The notes: generated from the sequence alone by a model not told the origin. Positions 10,526 to 21,876 are shown, numbered from the stretch's first letter. The stretch is 64,000 bases of DNA from Isoetes taiwanensis (GCA_021234155.1 JAJEKV010000031.1:5594748-5658747); one strand, 5' to 3'. A program made the numbers and translations.

Positions 10526-11043
10526 TTAATAAGTGATGCACCTCAAAATGCATTTGCATTTAGCCTTAGATTGTCTTTGCAACTTTTTTATATTGGTACG
10601 AAGATCATCCTCATTATGACCTTGCATGCCTTTTCCATCAACGAGTGTCTGCGTGAAACAAAAATCTAATTAGAAAATGTCCCTGAAGTCTTAGGATGAC
10701 GTTTTGGCCAATTTGAAAGTCTTGAATTTCTAGTTTGGAGATCATTGCTTTTGCATTTTGTCTTAAATAAAAGATTTGGAAGTGTTGAAATTCAATGGTT
10801 GGATATCATTGTTTTTGCATTTTGTCCTTAATAAAAGATTTAGAAGTGTTGAATTTCAATGGTTGGAGATCATTCTTTTTGCATTTTGTCTCAGTTGATT
10901 TTCAAGTAAAAGATTTGAAAGTGTAATGGTTGGAGATTATTGTTTTTGCATTTTGCCTGTAATAAGTAATGCATCTCAAGATGCATTTGCACCTCAAGAT
11001 GCATTTGCATTTACCCTTGGATTGTCTTTGCAAGTTTCTTATA
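10526..11043. repeat. 64-bp tandem repeat and flanking duplication
   Basis: About four units of 64-67 bp at 10736-10962 share ATCATT..TTTTTGCATTTTG (anchors at 10741, 10805, 10869, 10936). They are bracketed by two copies of an ATAAGT.ATGCA.CTCAA.ATGCATTTGC segment at about 10527-10592 and 10969-11043. Confidence 0.85.
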
Positions 11044-11320
11044 GTCACAAAGGCGCAAATGGCTCTACTTTCTTTATGCACATCCTTTAGCGTGAAACAA
11101 ATGCTTTAAGCTTGTCTAAAAGATCATACACGTGCCATCAAATGAACATGCTTTAACAGATAAAGGATGAATTTCATTAAAATGGGAAATTTCGTGATTC
11201 CAGTTAGGGACGAAATTGTTTTCCAGTTTGTTTTATGACCAATTTTTGAGCTATTATGGTGCCATTTTGTTTATTTGTGCATGAAAAACGCCATTATTTG
11301 GCGCCATTAAAAATATAACA

Positions 11321-11421
11321 ATGCAGAAATTACAGTTAAGAACATATCCATCGACACTTAGAGAAACATGACAGTGCAGAAATTACAGTTTAGAACATAT
11401 CCATCGACACTTAGAGACATG
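11321..11421. repeat. 52-bp tandem duplication
   Basis: Two near-identical units anchored by GCAGAAATTACAG at 11323 and 11375, each ending CCATCGACACTTAGAGA. Non-coding, downstream of the ParB-like pseudogene. Confidence 0.85.
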
Positions 11422-11486
11422 AGCAATGTATGAGCTCGATAAATTTATATACAAGAAATATTAAATTTACATTTGAGGTATACAAT

Positions 11487-13850
11487 TTACAAGTCTTTCT
11501 CTGCTGTATCAGGCTCCTCAGTGTTAGCAATAGGATTAGATGGACGGGCATCGTTGATGGGATCAAAATAAAAAACCTGGGCAGTGAGGTCAGCTACATC
11601 GAGATTGTGGAGGTCGAACTTAGCATCTTTATTAGCATCGTAGTCGACATCAGGAATCTCAGGTGATTTCACTGCTTGGCCTGTTTCTGCATGTTCCTCA
11701 ACTCCAGGAAGAGCATCTTGCTGCTGGGACACAGGGACTGCAGCAAGGATAGGATTGAGCACGCGATCTAGCCTACCAAGAATTCCCTTCAAGCACTGTT
11801 GTTGACCGGATCATGTTCGAACACGATGCAGAATATTTTATGAATCAATGTAGCTCTGCCAAAAGCACCACAAGAGAAGTAATCGAACACTCATGCACCT
11901 GGTTGTACGAGCTCCTCCACGAGGTAGGAACAGGTTGCAGGACCCAACTGACTTCTCATTATGATTTCTCCGGGCAAGCCTTGCCAACTGTACCTGAATC
12001 TGCTGCGAAAGAGTTTTTCTATCATAGCCTCACTCTCCCGTCTGCCTCTTCTTCATATTGAGGAGGAAGTGGTGGAAGATGCTGGGGGTGATCGGCATAG
12101 GAAAACCTGAGGTCAATCTCTTCGACAACTGTTAGGGCAGTGGACTGGATCTTGGTGGCATAGACGAGAGCATGCGGTTCCAGTGGCCCTGTTGGTGCTG
12201 GATTCTTGTACTCATCCTTGTACATGCCAATATAAACTCTGGATCTAGAGTCCAGGTTATCCAACACTGAGGAGACAACAAAATTGTGTTCTAGGCGTGC
12301 AAAGCAAACTATCCAGAAAGAATCAGCAGTCGTGTTCTTGAGGGCAGTGTCAAAGAAATTGGATAGTGTCGTTTTGTCCCACATTGGAGTAAGACTTCGC
12401 GTATCCAGAACTATCAAAGAGGCTAGCACAAGAGTGCATTTGATCTGCCCTTTGCTCGGAGTTCAACCTTGTAGCGGAACTCTTTAATGTCATCCCTCTG
12501 CATAACTTTGTTTCTTATGACCCTTGCCAAGGCTGGAGGTATGTTTCCAAAAATTCCCTCCTTGGAAATGCCATCGTTGACCCATTTGTTATACAATGTC
12601 CCTATGGTCTTTAAGCTGTCATCGTCAAAGCCTGGCACAGTCCAACAGAAGTCTTCGAAGGAAGTGAACTTCCTTGGAAGTTTTCCTTGACATATTCAAA
12701 AATTTCCTTCTTTAAGAACGATAATGTCCTGAGAGCTCTAGCCCTCGTCTTGAAGAAGTAGTCACCTGTGTAATCAGTTGAAACTGTAACATATACCTTC
12801 TCGTCAAGCACCTCCTGGAATAAAATTTTGCAATCCTCATAGTGCATGCCTCTAACGCACTGCAGATAAGTCTGACTGAAGTAGTCACTATCTTTGGCCC
12901 AGACACAGACTATAGGCTGCCCTCTGTCCTTGAGCTTGCCAGTTTTCCAATGGTTCCACAGGGACTGGAACAGCTGAAAGATATCCTTAGGCATGAAGAC
13001 CCACCAGTTGAAGTTGTTGGGCTACTTACCACGCATGGTAACTTCTGCTAGAGCCCAGTACCGCTAAATGCAAAGGACATTTGTTAGCAATGGAACGCAA
13101 ATTGCGCCACGGCGCCATTTCAATGGGAAAACTTAAAAACTCATAATTTAGAGAAACCAAGGAAACCTAGTGTCGAAGACAAGTCACGATATGAAATGGC
13201 GACGTGGCGCCATTTGATGTGAAACAGCGCCATTTCACAACAAATAGTGCAACGGCGCCACTTCACAACAAATGGTGCCATGATGCTATTTCATATCAGT
13301 ACACAAACGAAATTATCCATCATATGGCGCCACAACACCATATGATGTATCATACCTTGTAAGGTTTCGAACGCGTCTGCCCACGGCCCGAAGGATCAGG
13401 CTTGCCGCAAAGTGCGTATTGGTGCCTCAGGTGGGTGATCTTGTTAATGAATGGTTCTTCGAAGATGGTCTTCGCAACAATGTCATTTACCTCACAACTG
13501 AGCTGCAGGTAGTCCTGCTCATTCACCTCTCCCGACAACACCCGGCACCACTAGTACTCGTATATTTTGGCCATCTGCTCCTGGGACTTTGCAGTGCCTA
13601 GCTTTCTGCAAACAAGCTGCGCTGCCAGTACTGAGTGATTGCCATTTACTATATAGTAGTGCATCTCCATAAGATCGTCCTCTGTTTTTCAAGCAACTAA
13701 TTTCTTTGTGTTGGGGTGGAAGGGGATCACATCGGCCGGGGTGAATACTGGGTGAGGATCACGCTGGAAAGATTCCAGCAGAGTCTTGACATGTTCCATA
13801 TTTCTTGGCCTGGAAGTCAAATTTAGAGGGCCCTGGAATAAACTGAACAC
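11487..13850 (-). pseudogene. Intron-containing gene with ParB/Srx-like N-terminus, broken
   Basis: A long protein is spread over several minus-strand frames. It starts near 13850 with NLTSRPRNMEHVKTLLESF, then MHYYIVNGNHSVLAAQLV, a pattern like the ParB/sulfiredoxin fold (G-x-H-R/S..A). An intron is well supported: donor CTTACAAG/GTATGA at 13356 and acceptor CATTTAG/CGG at 13063. The next exon continues RYWALAEVTMR, NNFNWWVF, MPKDIFQLFQSLWNHW, then IFGNIPPALARVIRNK, SFWIVCFARLEHN and an acidic tail (11487-11792). Disablements include TGA after KKLVA, TAG after KIYEY, TAG before PNNFNW, and frameshifts near 12630, 12425 and 12020. The middle could be methyltransferase-like, but I cannot show it. 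Its 5' end stops where the element III LTR candidate begins. Family assignment is tentative. Confidence 0.45.
13064..13355 (-). other. Intron with repeated TGGCGCCA-type palindromes
   Basis: A 292-bp intron (GTATGA ... TTTAG) of the ParB-like pseudogene. It carries several copies of the 8-bp palindrome TGGCGCCA or one-base variants (near 13205, 13252, 13325 and others), most within ATGGCGCCAT contexts. A related GGCGCCATT lies at 11300. Confidence 0.6.
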
Positions 13851-13869
13851 GTTTATTTTCTTCCTAAAC

Positions 13870-14620
13870 TGTTAGAGCCTGAACTCCAACCTTGCAAGAA
13901 GGATGAAAAACCAACAATCCAAGCTCAATCTATCAGATCAAGGCAATGCACAACACAAAGAATCATCATATCCATAGCTAGATCAAGCAAAATACTCTCT
14001 CTTTCAATACACCGTCTCTCTGTTCTTCTCTCTGCTCAGATAACCCAGTGATCATCCTGCCTCTACAATGCATACGTGCAAATATCCTGCATGCGTGCAT
14101 GTGCGTATCTCCCTCCATATACAGTATACAATCTCCTATACCACCTCAATAGTGGTGAGTATGGTGAGTGTGGTGAGTGGTGGTTGTGGTGACCACCCCA
14201 ACAGTGGCGACCACAGTGGGAAAATGTGTCACTCCGTGGCAGAGAATCCACAACAAATATACTAATATGGTCCTTGGGACATGTCCCCAAATGACACATT
14301 TACATGTATGTTTAGAAAGAAAATTACCCTCCTCAAATCCAAATAACTGATACAAAACATATTGGTCCAAAATGACAGTGACGAAACAGAACCTCTGTAA
14401 CTGTGGCAAACTTTGAAAGCTGATATCTTGAGTTCCAGACCTCCGTTTGACCTGCACCATAGCTCTTAGATTCGTATCGCCGAAACACATCCATTGATGT
14501 AGGATAGATTGTGTATTATGGAACCGTCACCATCTGTTTTTACAGAAAACGACCTGCTGTAACCCAAAAGTTCTCTACAAATTCTCTATAATTGGAGCTA
14601 TGCCAAATCTAAATCCCCTA
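13870..14620 (-). repeat. Candidate LTR of element III (boundaries uncertain)
   Basis: The stretch begins with TGTTAGAGCC exactly where the ParB-like frame stops and lies on the 3' side of the element III pol. It holds CTCTCT-rich and TTTCAATACACC-like sequence and a short GTG/GAGT minisatellite at 14150-14215 resembling the one inside pol. No second copy is present in the window, so the LTR call rests on position and the TG start only. Confidence 0.35.
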
Positions 14621-14639
14621 GAAAAGCACTTCTCTTTCA

Positions 14640-15786
14640 AAATAAGGCCTGAGATCCTTGCCATTTCTGGGATTAGGCAACAATTCCCCTTCTGGAGTCA
14701 TCAAGTAGAAAGCCCCACCTGGTACCTCTTTATCAATAAAAAATGGGCCTTCCCATGGGCTTTAAAATTTGGATAGATGCTTCTTAGTGGTCCTGCACAG
14801 CACCAATTGCCCTTCCTCAAATGGATTGACAACCTGTAACTTGTCTTTGATAAGCTTTACTTTCTGTTTATGCCTCATATTGAAGTCTGCTGCTTCTTGT
14901 CTCATCTCTTACAATTGCAGTAAATCATCCATCCTATTATGCACTTGATTTGGAGTTGGAACTTCTCCTAAATTCTCATAATAAGGTAACTCCACAAATG
15001 AACACAAAGGAATGTCCAAATGAATAGGCATCACAGCTTGCACTCCATAAACCAATTCAAATGGTGTAAATCTTGTAGCCAACTTGTAAGTACACCTGAA
15101 ACTCCATAAGGCACCTGTCAAAGCTTCATGCCATTTCTTTGATTATCCTTCACTGTTTTGGCCAAGATAGCTTTCAGAATTTTGTTAGTAGACTCAGCTT
15201 GCCCATTGCCCTGTGGATAATAAGCAGAAGCTTGCACATGTTGAACACTAATCTTTTCTGTTAACTGAGCTACTACTTTCTCTATGAAATGAGTTCCCCG
15301 ATCCGACAAAAGAATGGTTGGAACACCAAACCGAGAAATCAAATTGTGATAAAGAAAGCTTACTGTAGTATTTTCTGTAGCATGCTTTGCTGGAATTGCT
15401 TCTACCCACTTTGTAAACATATATGTGGCTGCCAAGATATACTTATGACCTTTGGAAGATGGAGGATTGATAGGCCCAATGTAATCCAATCCCCACATAT
15501 GAAACTTACCAACGCTCAAAATAGGATGGAATGGCGTATTATTGTGGCCTGTCAATTGTTTATGCCTTTGACACTTCTCACATTTGCTAACAAAGTCTCT
15601 AGTATCCTTGTAAAGAGTTGGCCAATAATATCCCCAATGAAGGATATTCCTAGCTGTGGTTCTGGCTGCAAAATGCCCCTGACAATCATGTGCTTGCTGC
15701 AACAAATCATGAGTTTGCTGACCAGCAACACACCTTAATAAGAGACCTTCCATAGTCCTCTTATAAAGAATCGCCTCATGCACCAC
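14640..15786 (-). pseudogene. Element III integrase
   Basis: 222 codons (15118-15786) show the HHCC finger (QQAHDCQGHFA and CEKCQRHK) and a complete DDE core: D in GLDYIGP, D in LLSDRGTHF, E in GNGQAESTNK. The frame breaks at about 15120 and continues (14909-15121) with RFTPFELVYGVQAVMP, the conserved post-core block. A further stretch down to about 14640 reads like the usual C-terminal tail (FEEGQLVLCR, GPFFIDKE). Catalytic residues are intact; the frameshift is the obvious defect. Confidence 0.85.
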
Positions 15787-15882
15787 ATAACCAGCTGCTT
15801 GTACTCTAAGAGCATGCTTTTGTTGCTTTGAAAATGATGAAGGATAAGTCTGATCTTGTAAATACCTGTATATATTGGCATA

Positions 15883-17241
15883 TCAAAGGTCCACGATCTC
15901 AATGAACCCTTGTAATACGCCATTATCCTGAACTGCTACTAGCTGGTCTGTTTCCTCTTCTATTTCAGCACCACTACTCAAATAGGCACTTGGATTATGA
16001 GCTCCTTGAGCCATCTTAACATACTTCAATTCAAATTCTTGTATGATAAGAGCCCATCTTGTAAACTTAGGATCTTGGGCCGTCTTGTTGTAAATGCATG
16101 GCAATGGGTTCACATCCATATGAATGTAAACATATTGTACATTTGCTGAATTCTATTATGAAGGAAGAAGATAATGTCTAAATTTATTCAAGGCCCACTT
16201 CAATGCCAACCCAAGATGCTCCACATGAGTCCATTTCTGCTCTTGTGGAGTTAACAACCTGCTAGCATAGTAATTCACATCATAATACTTTTGCTGATTT
16301 TTCTGACATAGTGTGACAGCCAAAGCTTGCTCCCAAACTGTAAAGAATAAATGAAATGGCTCAAAAGTTCTCTCTTTCAATTGTCCAATGCACCATTCAA
16401 ATGCTTCTTGAGCGTCCTCCTTCCACCTAAAATTCTGCCCTTGCTTCATACAATCCACAAGTGGCTGGGTTATTTTAGCAAAAATGTGCAAATACCTCCT
16501 ACTAAAACTGAGTTGGCCATATAAGCTTCTCACTTGGGATACATTTGTAGGTGGTTTCACTTTCTCCAAGGATGCAATCTTACCATGATCCACTTGTAAC
16601 CCATTTTCTGAAACATAATTGCCCAATAGTTTTCCTCCTCTAGTGAAGAAAATACACTTAGCAGGATTCAAACTTATACCATACAATCGGCATCTTTCAA
16701 GAACTTTTCTGAGATGATCCAAGTGATCCCTTCTTGGATTCGAAAACACTGTTAAATCATCTATAAAGACTCTTAAAAAGTCTAAAATATCATGAAAAGC
16801 ATATGTCATAGCTCGCTGAAATGTGGCTGGAGCATTTGTAAGGCCAAAAGGTAATACCTTATAAGCATAAATGCCAAAAGGTGTTCGAAAAGCCGTCATT
16901 GCTTGATGTGGTGGATAGATTTGGATCTGATTATATCCTGAGTAACCATCCAAGAAAGAATCGGCCTGATTTCCTGCAACAATATCCAACAAGGTGTCTA
17001 TGAATGGTGTAGAAAAATGATCTCTTTTGGTAGCTTTGTTGAGATCCCTGTAATGAATGCATACTCGGATTGAGTTATTTGGCTTTCTCACTGGTACAAT
17101 AGAACTGATCCAATCTGAATTTGGCACTGATACAATAAATACCGCCTCCAAAAGCTTCATGACTTCAACCTTTACTTGCTCCTCTATTGCTGGACTCATT
17201 CTCCTTTGAGCTTGTTGGACTGGTTTTGATCCTTGTTTCAA
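15883..17241 (-). pseudogene. Element III reverse transcriptase and degenerate RNase H
   Basis: RT blocks run in order from 17241: VPVRKPNNSIRVCIHYRDLN, FSTPFIDTLLD, FLDGYSGYNQI, TAFRTPFGIYAYKVLPFGL, then the catalytic FIDDLTVFS box. It is followed by SLYGQLSFSRRYL and a gypsy-type RNase H that has lost its key residues: the usual TDAS reads FTVWEQA, and the C-terminal N..AD.LS reads NPSAYLSS. The frame breaks at about 16150, and the tail (15883-16119) holds KTAQDPKFTRWAL. The RT itself looks nearly complete. The dead RNase H matters because another RNase H lies upstream. Confidence 0.85.
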
Positions 17242-17331
17242 ATATGAACCACAACCTCTGGTGGAATGCCTTTCAATTCTTTGTAATTTCTTGCCAAAAT
17301 ATCCCTGAATTCTCTTAACAAAGATATCAAA

Positions 17332-19236
17332 TCACGTTCCTCCTCTTGAGTAAGATCGCCTCCAATAGTAACCAATTCTTCTTGATTTCCTTGAGAAATA
17401 TTGATGTTCTTGACAGAATGTGGTGACTGTGAATGAATGTGGTGATTGTGGTGACTGTGATGAATGTGGTGACGGTGGTGAATGTGGTGAGTGTGATGAA
17501 TGTGATGAATGTGGTGACTGTGGTGATTGTGGTGACTGTGATGAATGTGGTGACGGTGGTGAATGTGGTGAGTGTGATGAATGTGGTGCCTGTAATGGAT
17601 GTGGTGGATGTGATGATTGTGACGAATGTGGTGCATGTGGTGACTGTGATGACTGTGGTGAACATGGACTGATCTGATTTACCTCATCCTCCAGAATGTG
17701 CACATGCCACCAAGCTGCTTGCACCATTGCCGATTGTGCTAAAGCATCCGCCACACTGTTTTGTTCTCTTGGAACATGTATCACAATGCACTGTTGAAAA
17801 TAGGCCTTCAAATCCATGGCTTGTTGATGTAAGCTTCTCAAATTAGCACTTAAAAGCTGAAATTGATCCATAAGTTGTTGACACACCAACAAAGAGTCTC
17901 CAAAAATAGTTAAACAATCAACATGCTTCTTCTTTGCTAAAGTCATCCCTTGAATAAGTGCATGATATTCAACCTCATTATTACTGCTTGCAGTGCATGG
18001 CATACTCAATGTAACAATATTCTTTTTATGCCCATATATCAGAAATACTCCTACACCTTCATAATTCTTGAGTTTATAGAATGCACCATCAAAATACATT
18101 TGTCCTTCCTTAGTGGGCTGATTTCTGTTTATTTCATCCATGCTTGATGTCAAAATCAACATCTCTACTTGATCTTGATCAATACCTTGCTGAAATAAAG
18201 TCTCACCAATGGGTCTTTGAATGGACTCCTCCTGCATGTTTACAAGAGTCTCTTGTAAGTCACCTTCACCAATACTTTCAAGTCTTTGGATATACTTATC
18301 TGCAACTTGCTGCTGTAAATGACATATTTCTGAAATTTGGGTACCTTTTAACCACTTGTACAAAGTCTTATCTTCCGTGTCACCCACTTTCAAGACATGA
18401 AAACAACTAAGACCTTGCTGCCCTGACACCATAGCATGCTCTTTGCTGATTTCTAACTGCGGGCTGCTCAAAGAAGGATTGCAAAAAAAAGTACCTTTTG
18501 CTGATTTCAGAGGATGATCTATAGTAACCTTGTGTTCTCCTTGAAAAATGTTCATTTCACGCTTCCTCCATGAAGTCTCAGCTTGTACGACATCTAACCA
18601 TGTACGACTCAGCAACAAAGTATAAGTTTCAGCATGCACACTCTCTGGAAATTTCAAAACCATGAAATCCAAGATTGCTTCCACCTCATAGACCTTGCAT
18701 AAGACATTTCTTATGACTCCCACAGGCTGCACCTTCATTTGATTGAATGCTTTGAGCATCATAGTTGTCGGTTCCATCATTTTCAATCCAACTTGAAGCA
18801 TTATATGGTAAGGCATTACATCTTGCTTCTTAAGCTCCTCAATAAGAGCCTTAACTTGAGGATTATCAATGTACTTTGCATCTTGAATGCGAACATCATT
18901 ATTAGGAAGAGGTACTGATTCAAACACTTGATGCCTTGGTGGATACTTGTTGGTTGCCCATTCTGGTTTCCCATGAATTTTCCAACAAGTACTCTCATCA
19001 TGCTTGAATTTATCACATAACTTGCAATACAAAGGAGCCTTACTTGGATACCATCCCTGTTTTGGCTGCACCATTTGTGTGGAACCCATTGGAGCTTGTT
19101 GGGCAATTGGAGCTTGTGGCATCATTGGAACTTGTGGAATAATAGGTGCTGCCTGCATTGGTTGAATATGGACGGGCTTATGGTCATTTCTCTCTTGATC
19201 TTTGGAAAGATGACTCAAACTTTCATATTGGATCAC
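17332..19236 (-). pseudogene. Element III zinc knuckle, protease-like region and archaeal-type RNase H
   Basis: 634 codons. Residues 70-85 hold a CCHC-like knuckle (YCKLCDKFKHDESTCW). Residues 170-245 sit where the protease should be, but the D-S/T-G triad is gone (AILDFMVLKF). Residues 379-503 are a complete archaeal/bacterial-type RNase H: D383 (MYFDGAF), E423 (NNEVEYHAL), D447 (IFGDSLLV), D497 (NSVADALA), with the HVPREQNS block. The rest is an S/P/H repeat, followed by a frameshift into the pre-RT segment (17238-17636: GIPPEVVVHI). Such an RNase H normally follows the gypsy RNase H in Tat elements; here it precedes RT. Family calls are firm; the unusual order is directly seen. Confidence 0.8.
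17420..17665. repeat. 9-bp-based minisatellite coding S/P/H repeats
   Basis: The plus strand repeats GTGGTGAAT / GTGGTGACT / GATGAATGT nine-mers about 25 times. On the coding strand it encodes SPH-SPQ-SSH type repeats; because the unit is a multiple of three and lacks stops, several other frames also stay open. It sits between the RNase H and the RT. Confidence 0.9.
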
Positions 19237-19389
19237 TTTCTAGTATTCTACACTATCTTGAGTTGCCGGACGAAGATAAGTGTGGTGATCTGTGTGGAAG
19301 CAAAACTACAGATTGCAAATTGATGCAAGCCATAAAAGACACTCGACCACTGCAGCATAAGCTAGCGCAGACATAAGAGATGATGCCTT

Positions 19390-20613
19390 CATCTTCTAGT
19401 GCCAATTTAGAAGGCTTCAATCCACTTTCTCGAAATCTCTACTTGTAGTTGGATAATGCATCAGGTCAAAATAAAAATAGATATGTGTTCTCCTACCTCT
19501 CTTATTTGACATGGCTTAAGGTATTCGATGAGATTCAGATTGGCTTCATGATGCTTGGGCACACTCATGACGATATCAATGCATTAGTTGGGAACTTTTC
19601 GACGTTAATGAGTTCATCAGATGCTCTAACTTTGTCTGAGTTGCTTTATTTGCTTAGCAAGTGCAATGCAAAGTCTCCTATTCCATATTTTGTGGATGAG
19701 GTTCCAGATTGAAAAGGCTTTGTCAAGGGATATATCCCTGATAAAGGCCAACGTCTAACAGGCCATTACGACCCACTACTATTCCGATTTAAAATGGATG
19801 GAAAATGGCCCATTCTGTAATATAAAATGGCCCATAAAGAGTGGATTCCAGAAAAAGGAATAAGAATGTGGAAGGAGGATGAAAATGGTATCAATAGGGG
19901 TGCCTAAAAATATCCCTCCAAGGAAGACATTGAAAGATCTCCCTAGCTTGGCAGACAACATCACAAGTACATAGCGTTATGGAACTCCTTTTGCAAAAAT
20001 CAAGAAGAGAGTGCATTTGCACGACAGTACAAAGCAACTATGGATTACCGGATTGAGATTCTTTTATGTTTGGAAGATGTATCGCCACGACGACCTCAAA
20101 ATGATAACTTTTGATTGCATACAAGGCAGGAACCTCTACAAGCTGCCTTTACTCCAGAGGTCGATGAAGCCGCCGTGCTTGTAAAACCTTTGCCTTCTTA
20201 TTGTGGGCCAGCAGATGGGCGTCCAGTGTTATCTATGGATGAGTTCGATCCTCATGCACATGTTACGAAAGGTATGTTTGCTTTAGTCCGACCTGGAGAC
20301 GATGAAACTCCAACGTGGTTGGGCTATACAAGAGAAGATGCCATCTTGGATCCAAAGTCTACCAATTATGATCATATTTATGTATCATGGTGGATGCTTG
20401 TCGGTCGTGACTATACATGTTGCTTAACTAAATGTTGGCGACCCAATCCTTCAGATCCATCAAGGTATGAGAAGTTAGATGCTATACATTATTCATGGGA
20501 TGCAAATGGCCAAAGATAGAAGACTATTCATATTCCAAAATACATTGTTGACATGTTGGGGGACATAGCATTAGCTAAAGGCTCTCAATCTCAGTCATGT
20601 TCTCGATAATCAT
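19390..20613 (+). pseudogene. DUF7869-like transposon-associated protein, C-terminal part, broken
   Basis: The plus strand reads NLYL-stop-LDNASGQNKNRYVF then FMMLGHTHDDINALVGNF (19449-19712), matching the LDN..ENKNRY..F....GHTHEDID signature of a domain (DUF7869) common in transposon-like ORFs of plants and animals and likely RNase H-like. After a stop and frameshifts it continues GYIPDKGQRLTGHYDP, WNSFCKNQEESAFARQYKA, then an open stretch 20115-20519 (VTKGMFALVRPGDDETPTWLG, YVSWWMLVG). A TAG before KTIHIPKYIVDML precedes the end near 20610. The N-terminal half is absent, cut near 19240-19390 by the element III side. Exact function of the domain is unknown. Confidence 0.55.
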
Positions 20614-21354
20614 GTATGTAATTTCTCTTACTATAATGATAATGCATCAATAGCTATATTTAGTTGCCATTTTTTATGTAATACTTCAACATTTTGCTAT
20701 AATACTTAAGCATTTTGGACAATTAATACTCAGGTTTGATACATCAGATAATATTCATTATGCTTACACATCCTTACATCTTTAGTAGGTGCTTACACAT
20801 CATTACATCTGATGCACACACATTAGGTACACATATTATTGATGGCATACAGTCAATGATTCAATCATCAACCCCTGCTAAAGTGATCCCATTCAGCTCG
20901 CAGTTATGGCGCTCAGGAAGCGAAACAAGGTGGATCACAACACGATGAAGCCCGAGGCAATCATACTCACGACCATTAGCTTTGGATTGCAGGTAGGGAT
21001 GGAGATGAACACCCAACAAGATCATTGTAGCTCATGGAGCAAGTAATGGTCTCGATGTGATCTGGACGAGTATGCAGATAAGCCATGGGAGATGAATGAC
21101 TTCTACGACTGAATGGAGCTGCTGTTATAGTCGTTGTAGCATTATTAATATAATACTTCAGCATTATTGGTATTATACTGCATTATTGGTATAATACTTC
21201 AGCATTATTGGATCCGCAGCTATAAATTCTTTCACCTTGCTTTCACTTCTCACCCACAAATTTAGTAAATTGCTCCTTCTCATCTTGCGTACTTCGTGTT
21301 CCTTGTTTGCTCCTTGCTCATTGCTCCTTCTGCTCCTTGCTCCTTGCTCCTTGC
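20614..21354. repeat. Non-coding with ATAATACTTCAGCATTATTGG repeats
   Basis: Three copies of a (G/A)TATAATACTTCAGCATTATTGG-type unit lie at 21145-21215, with looser ATAATACTTAAGCATTTTGG forms near 20680-20715. The CTTGCTCCTTGCTCC repeats at 21300-21355 precede the next ORF. No gene is seen. Confidence 0.6.
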
Positions 21355-21876
21355 AAATGATTAATCTTCGACACAATCCTCTCTGGGCTACTCCGGAAGC
21401 CTTGCGAGCATGCCCCCAGGCATTCTGTACGGCCTGATCAAGATGAGTTGTTTGACCATTTTTTGGAGTGGAGGATGCACCACAGTCCCACCAAGGAGCT
21501 TGCAAAGGAGTTGATCAACTTTATTCTCGAGCAATTTGATTGTGGTCATGAACCACTGATGGAAATTAATCCATCGGAATGCTATAGAAGACTTGTATTA
21601 GTGGGAATTCTTGAACCCCCTCCTCATTTGGACGAGATGCTACAGCAGTTGAGGGCTTTGATTTGTTCTGGTTATTTAGCACTCTCTCTGGATCAATACA
21701 TACCGGAGGTCATTCATGAAATTAATAAGGGACAGATGTATGGCCTTATTAACAAGTACTATCACGAGTACAATCCGCTCTTCGTCCATGAGTATCATCC
21801 TGTGGAATTACTTTTTGCATTGTCTAGGTACCCCATATGGTGGGAAGAATTAGGTTGGAATACACGTGAGCTCTAG
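21355..21876 (+). CDS. Hypothetical protein, unrecognised, possibly frameshifted
   Basis: An open frame of 142 codons (21448-21876) reads FDHFLEWRMHHSPTKELAKE through YPIWWEELGWNTREL. It is helix-rich and soluble, with no signal peptide. An ATG at 21357 opens a different frame (MINLRHNPLWATPEALRA) that could be the real N-terminus after a one-base shift near 21437, since the downstream frame is open upstream of its first ATG as PDQDELFDHF. I recognise no family. It could belong to the same transposon as the DUF7869-like remnant just upstream on the same strand. Confidence 0.35.

Larger units (their letters stand above)
13870..19236 (-). mobile_element. Ty3/gypsy element III, degenerate, 5' part missing
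   Basis: Minus-strand order: zinc knuckle, degenerate protease region, archaeal-type RNase H, S/P/H minisatellite, RT, degenerate gypsy RNase H, integrase. Gag and a 5' LTR are not found; sequence right of 19240 belongs to a plus-strand DUF7869-like pseudogene. The style (GIPPEVV..I before RT, FIDD box, degenerate first RNase H) resembles the Tat/Athila side of Ty3/gypsy. Frames are broken several times. Confidence 0.75.

Noticed and set aside
11813-12061. Plus-strand ORF opposite the ParB-like gene
   Set aside because: The minus strand carries the family-like signal and splice sites; the plus frame is a shadow.
17420-17677. Plus-strand Cys/Gly/Asp-rich and Val-rich ORFs
   Set aside because: They are products of the stop-free minisatellite on the opposite strand to pol; no start context or homology.
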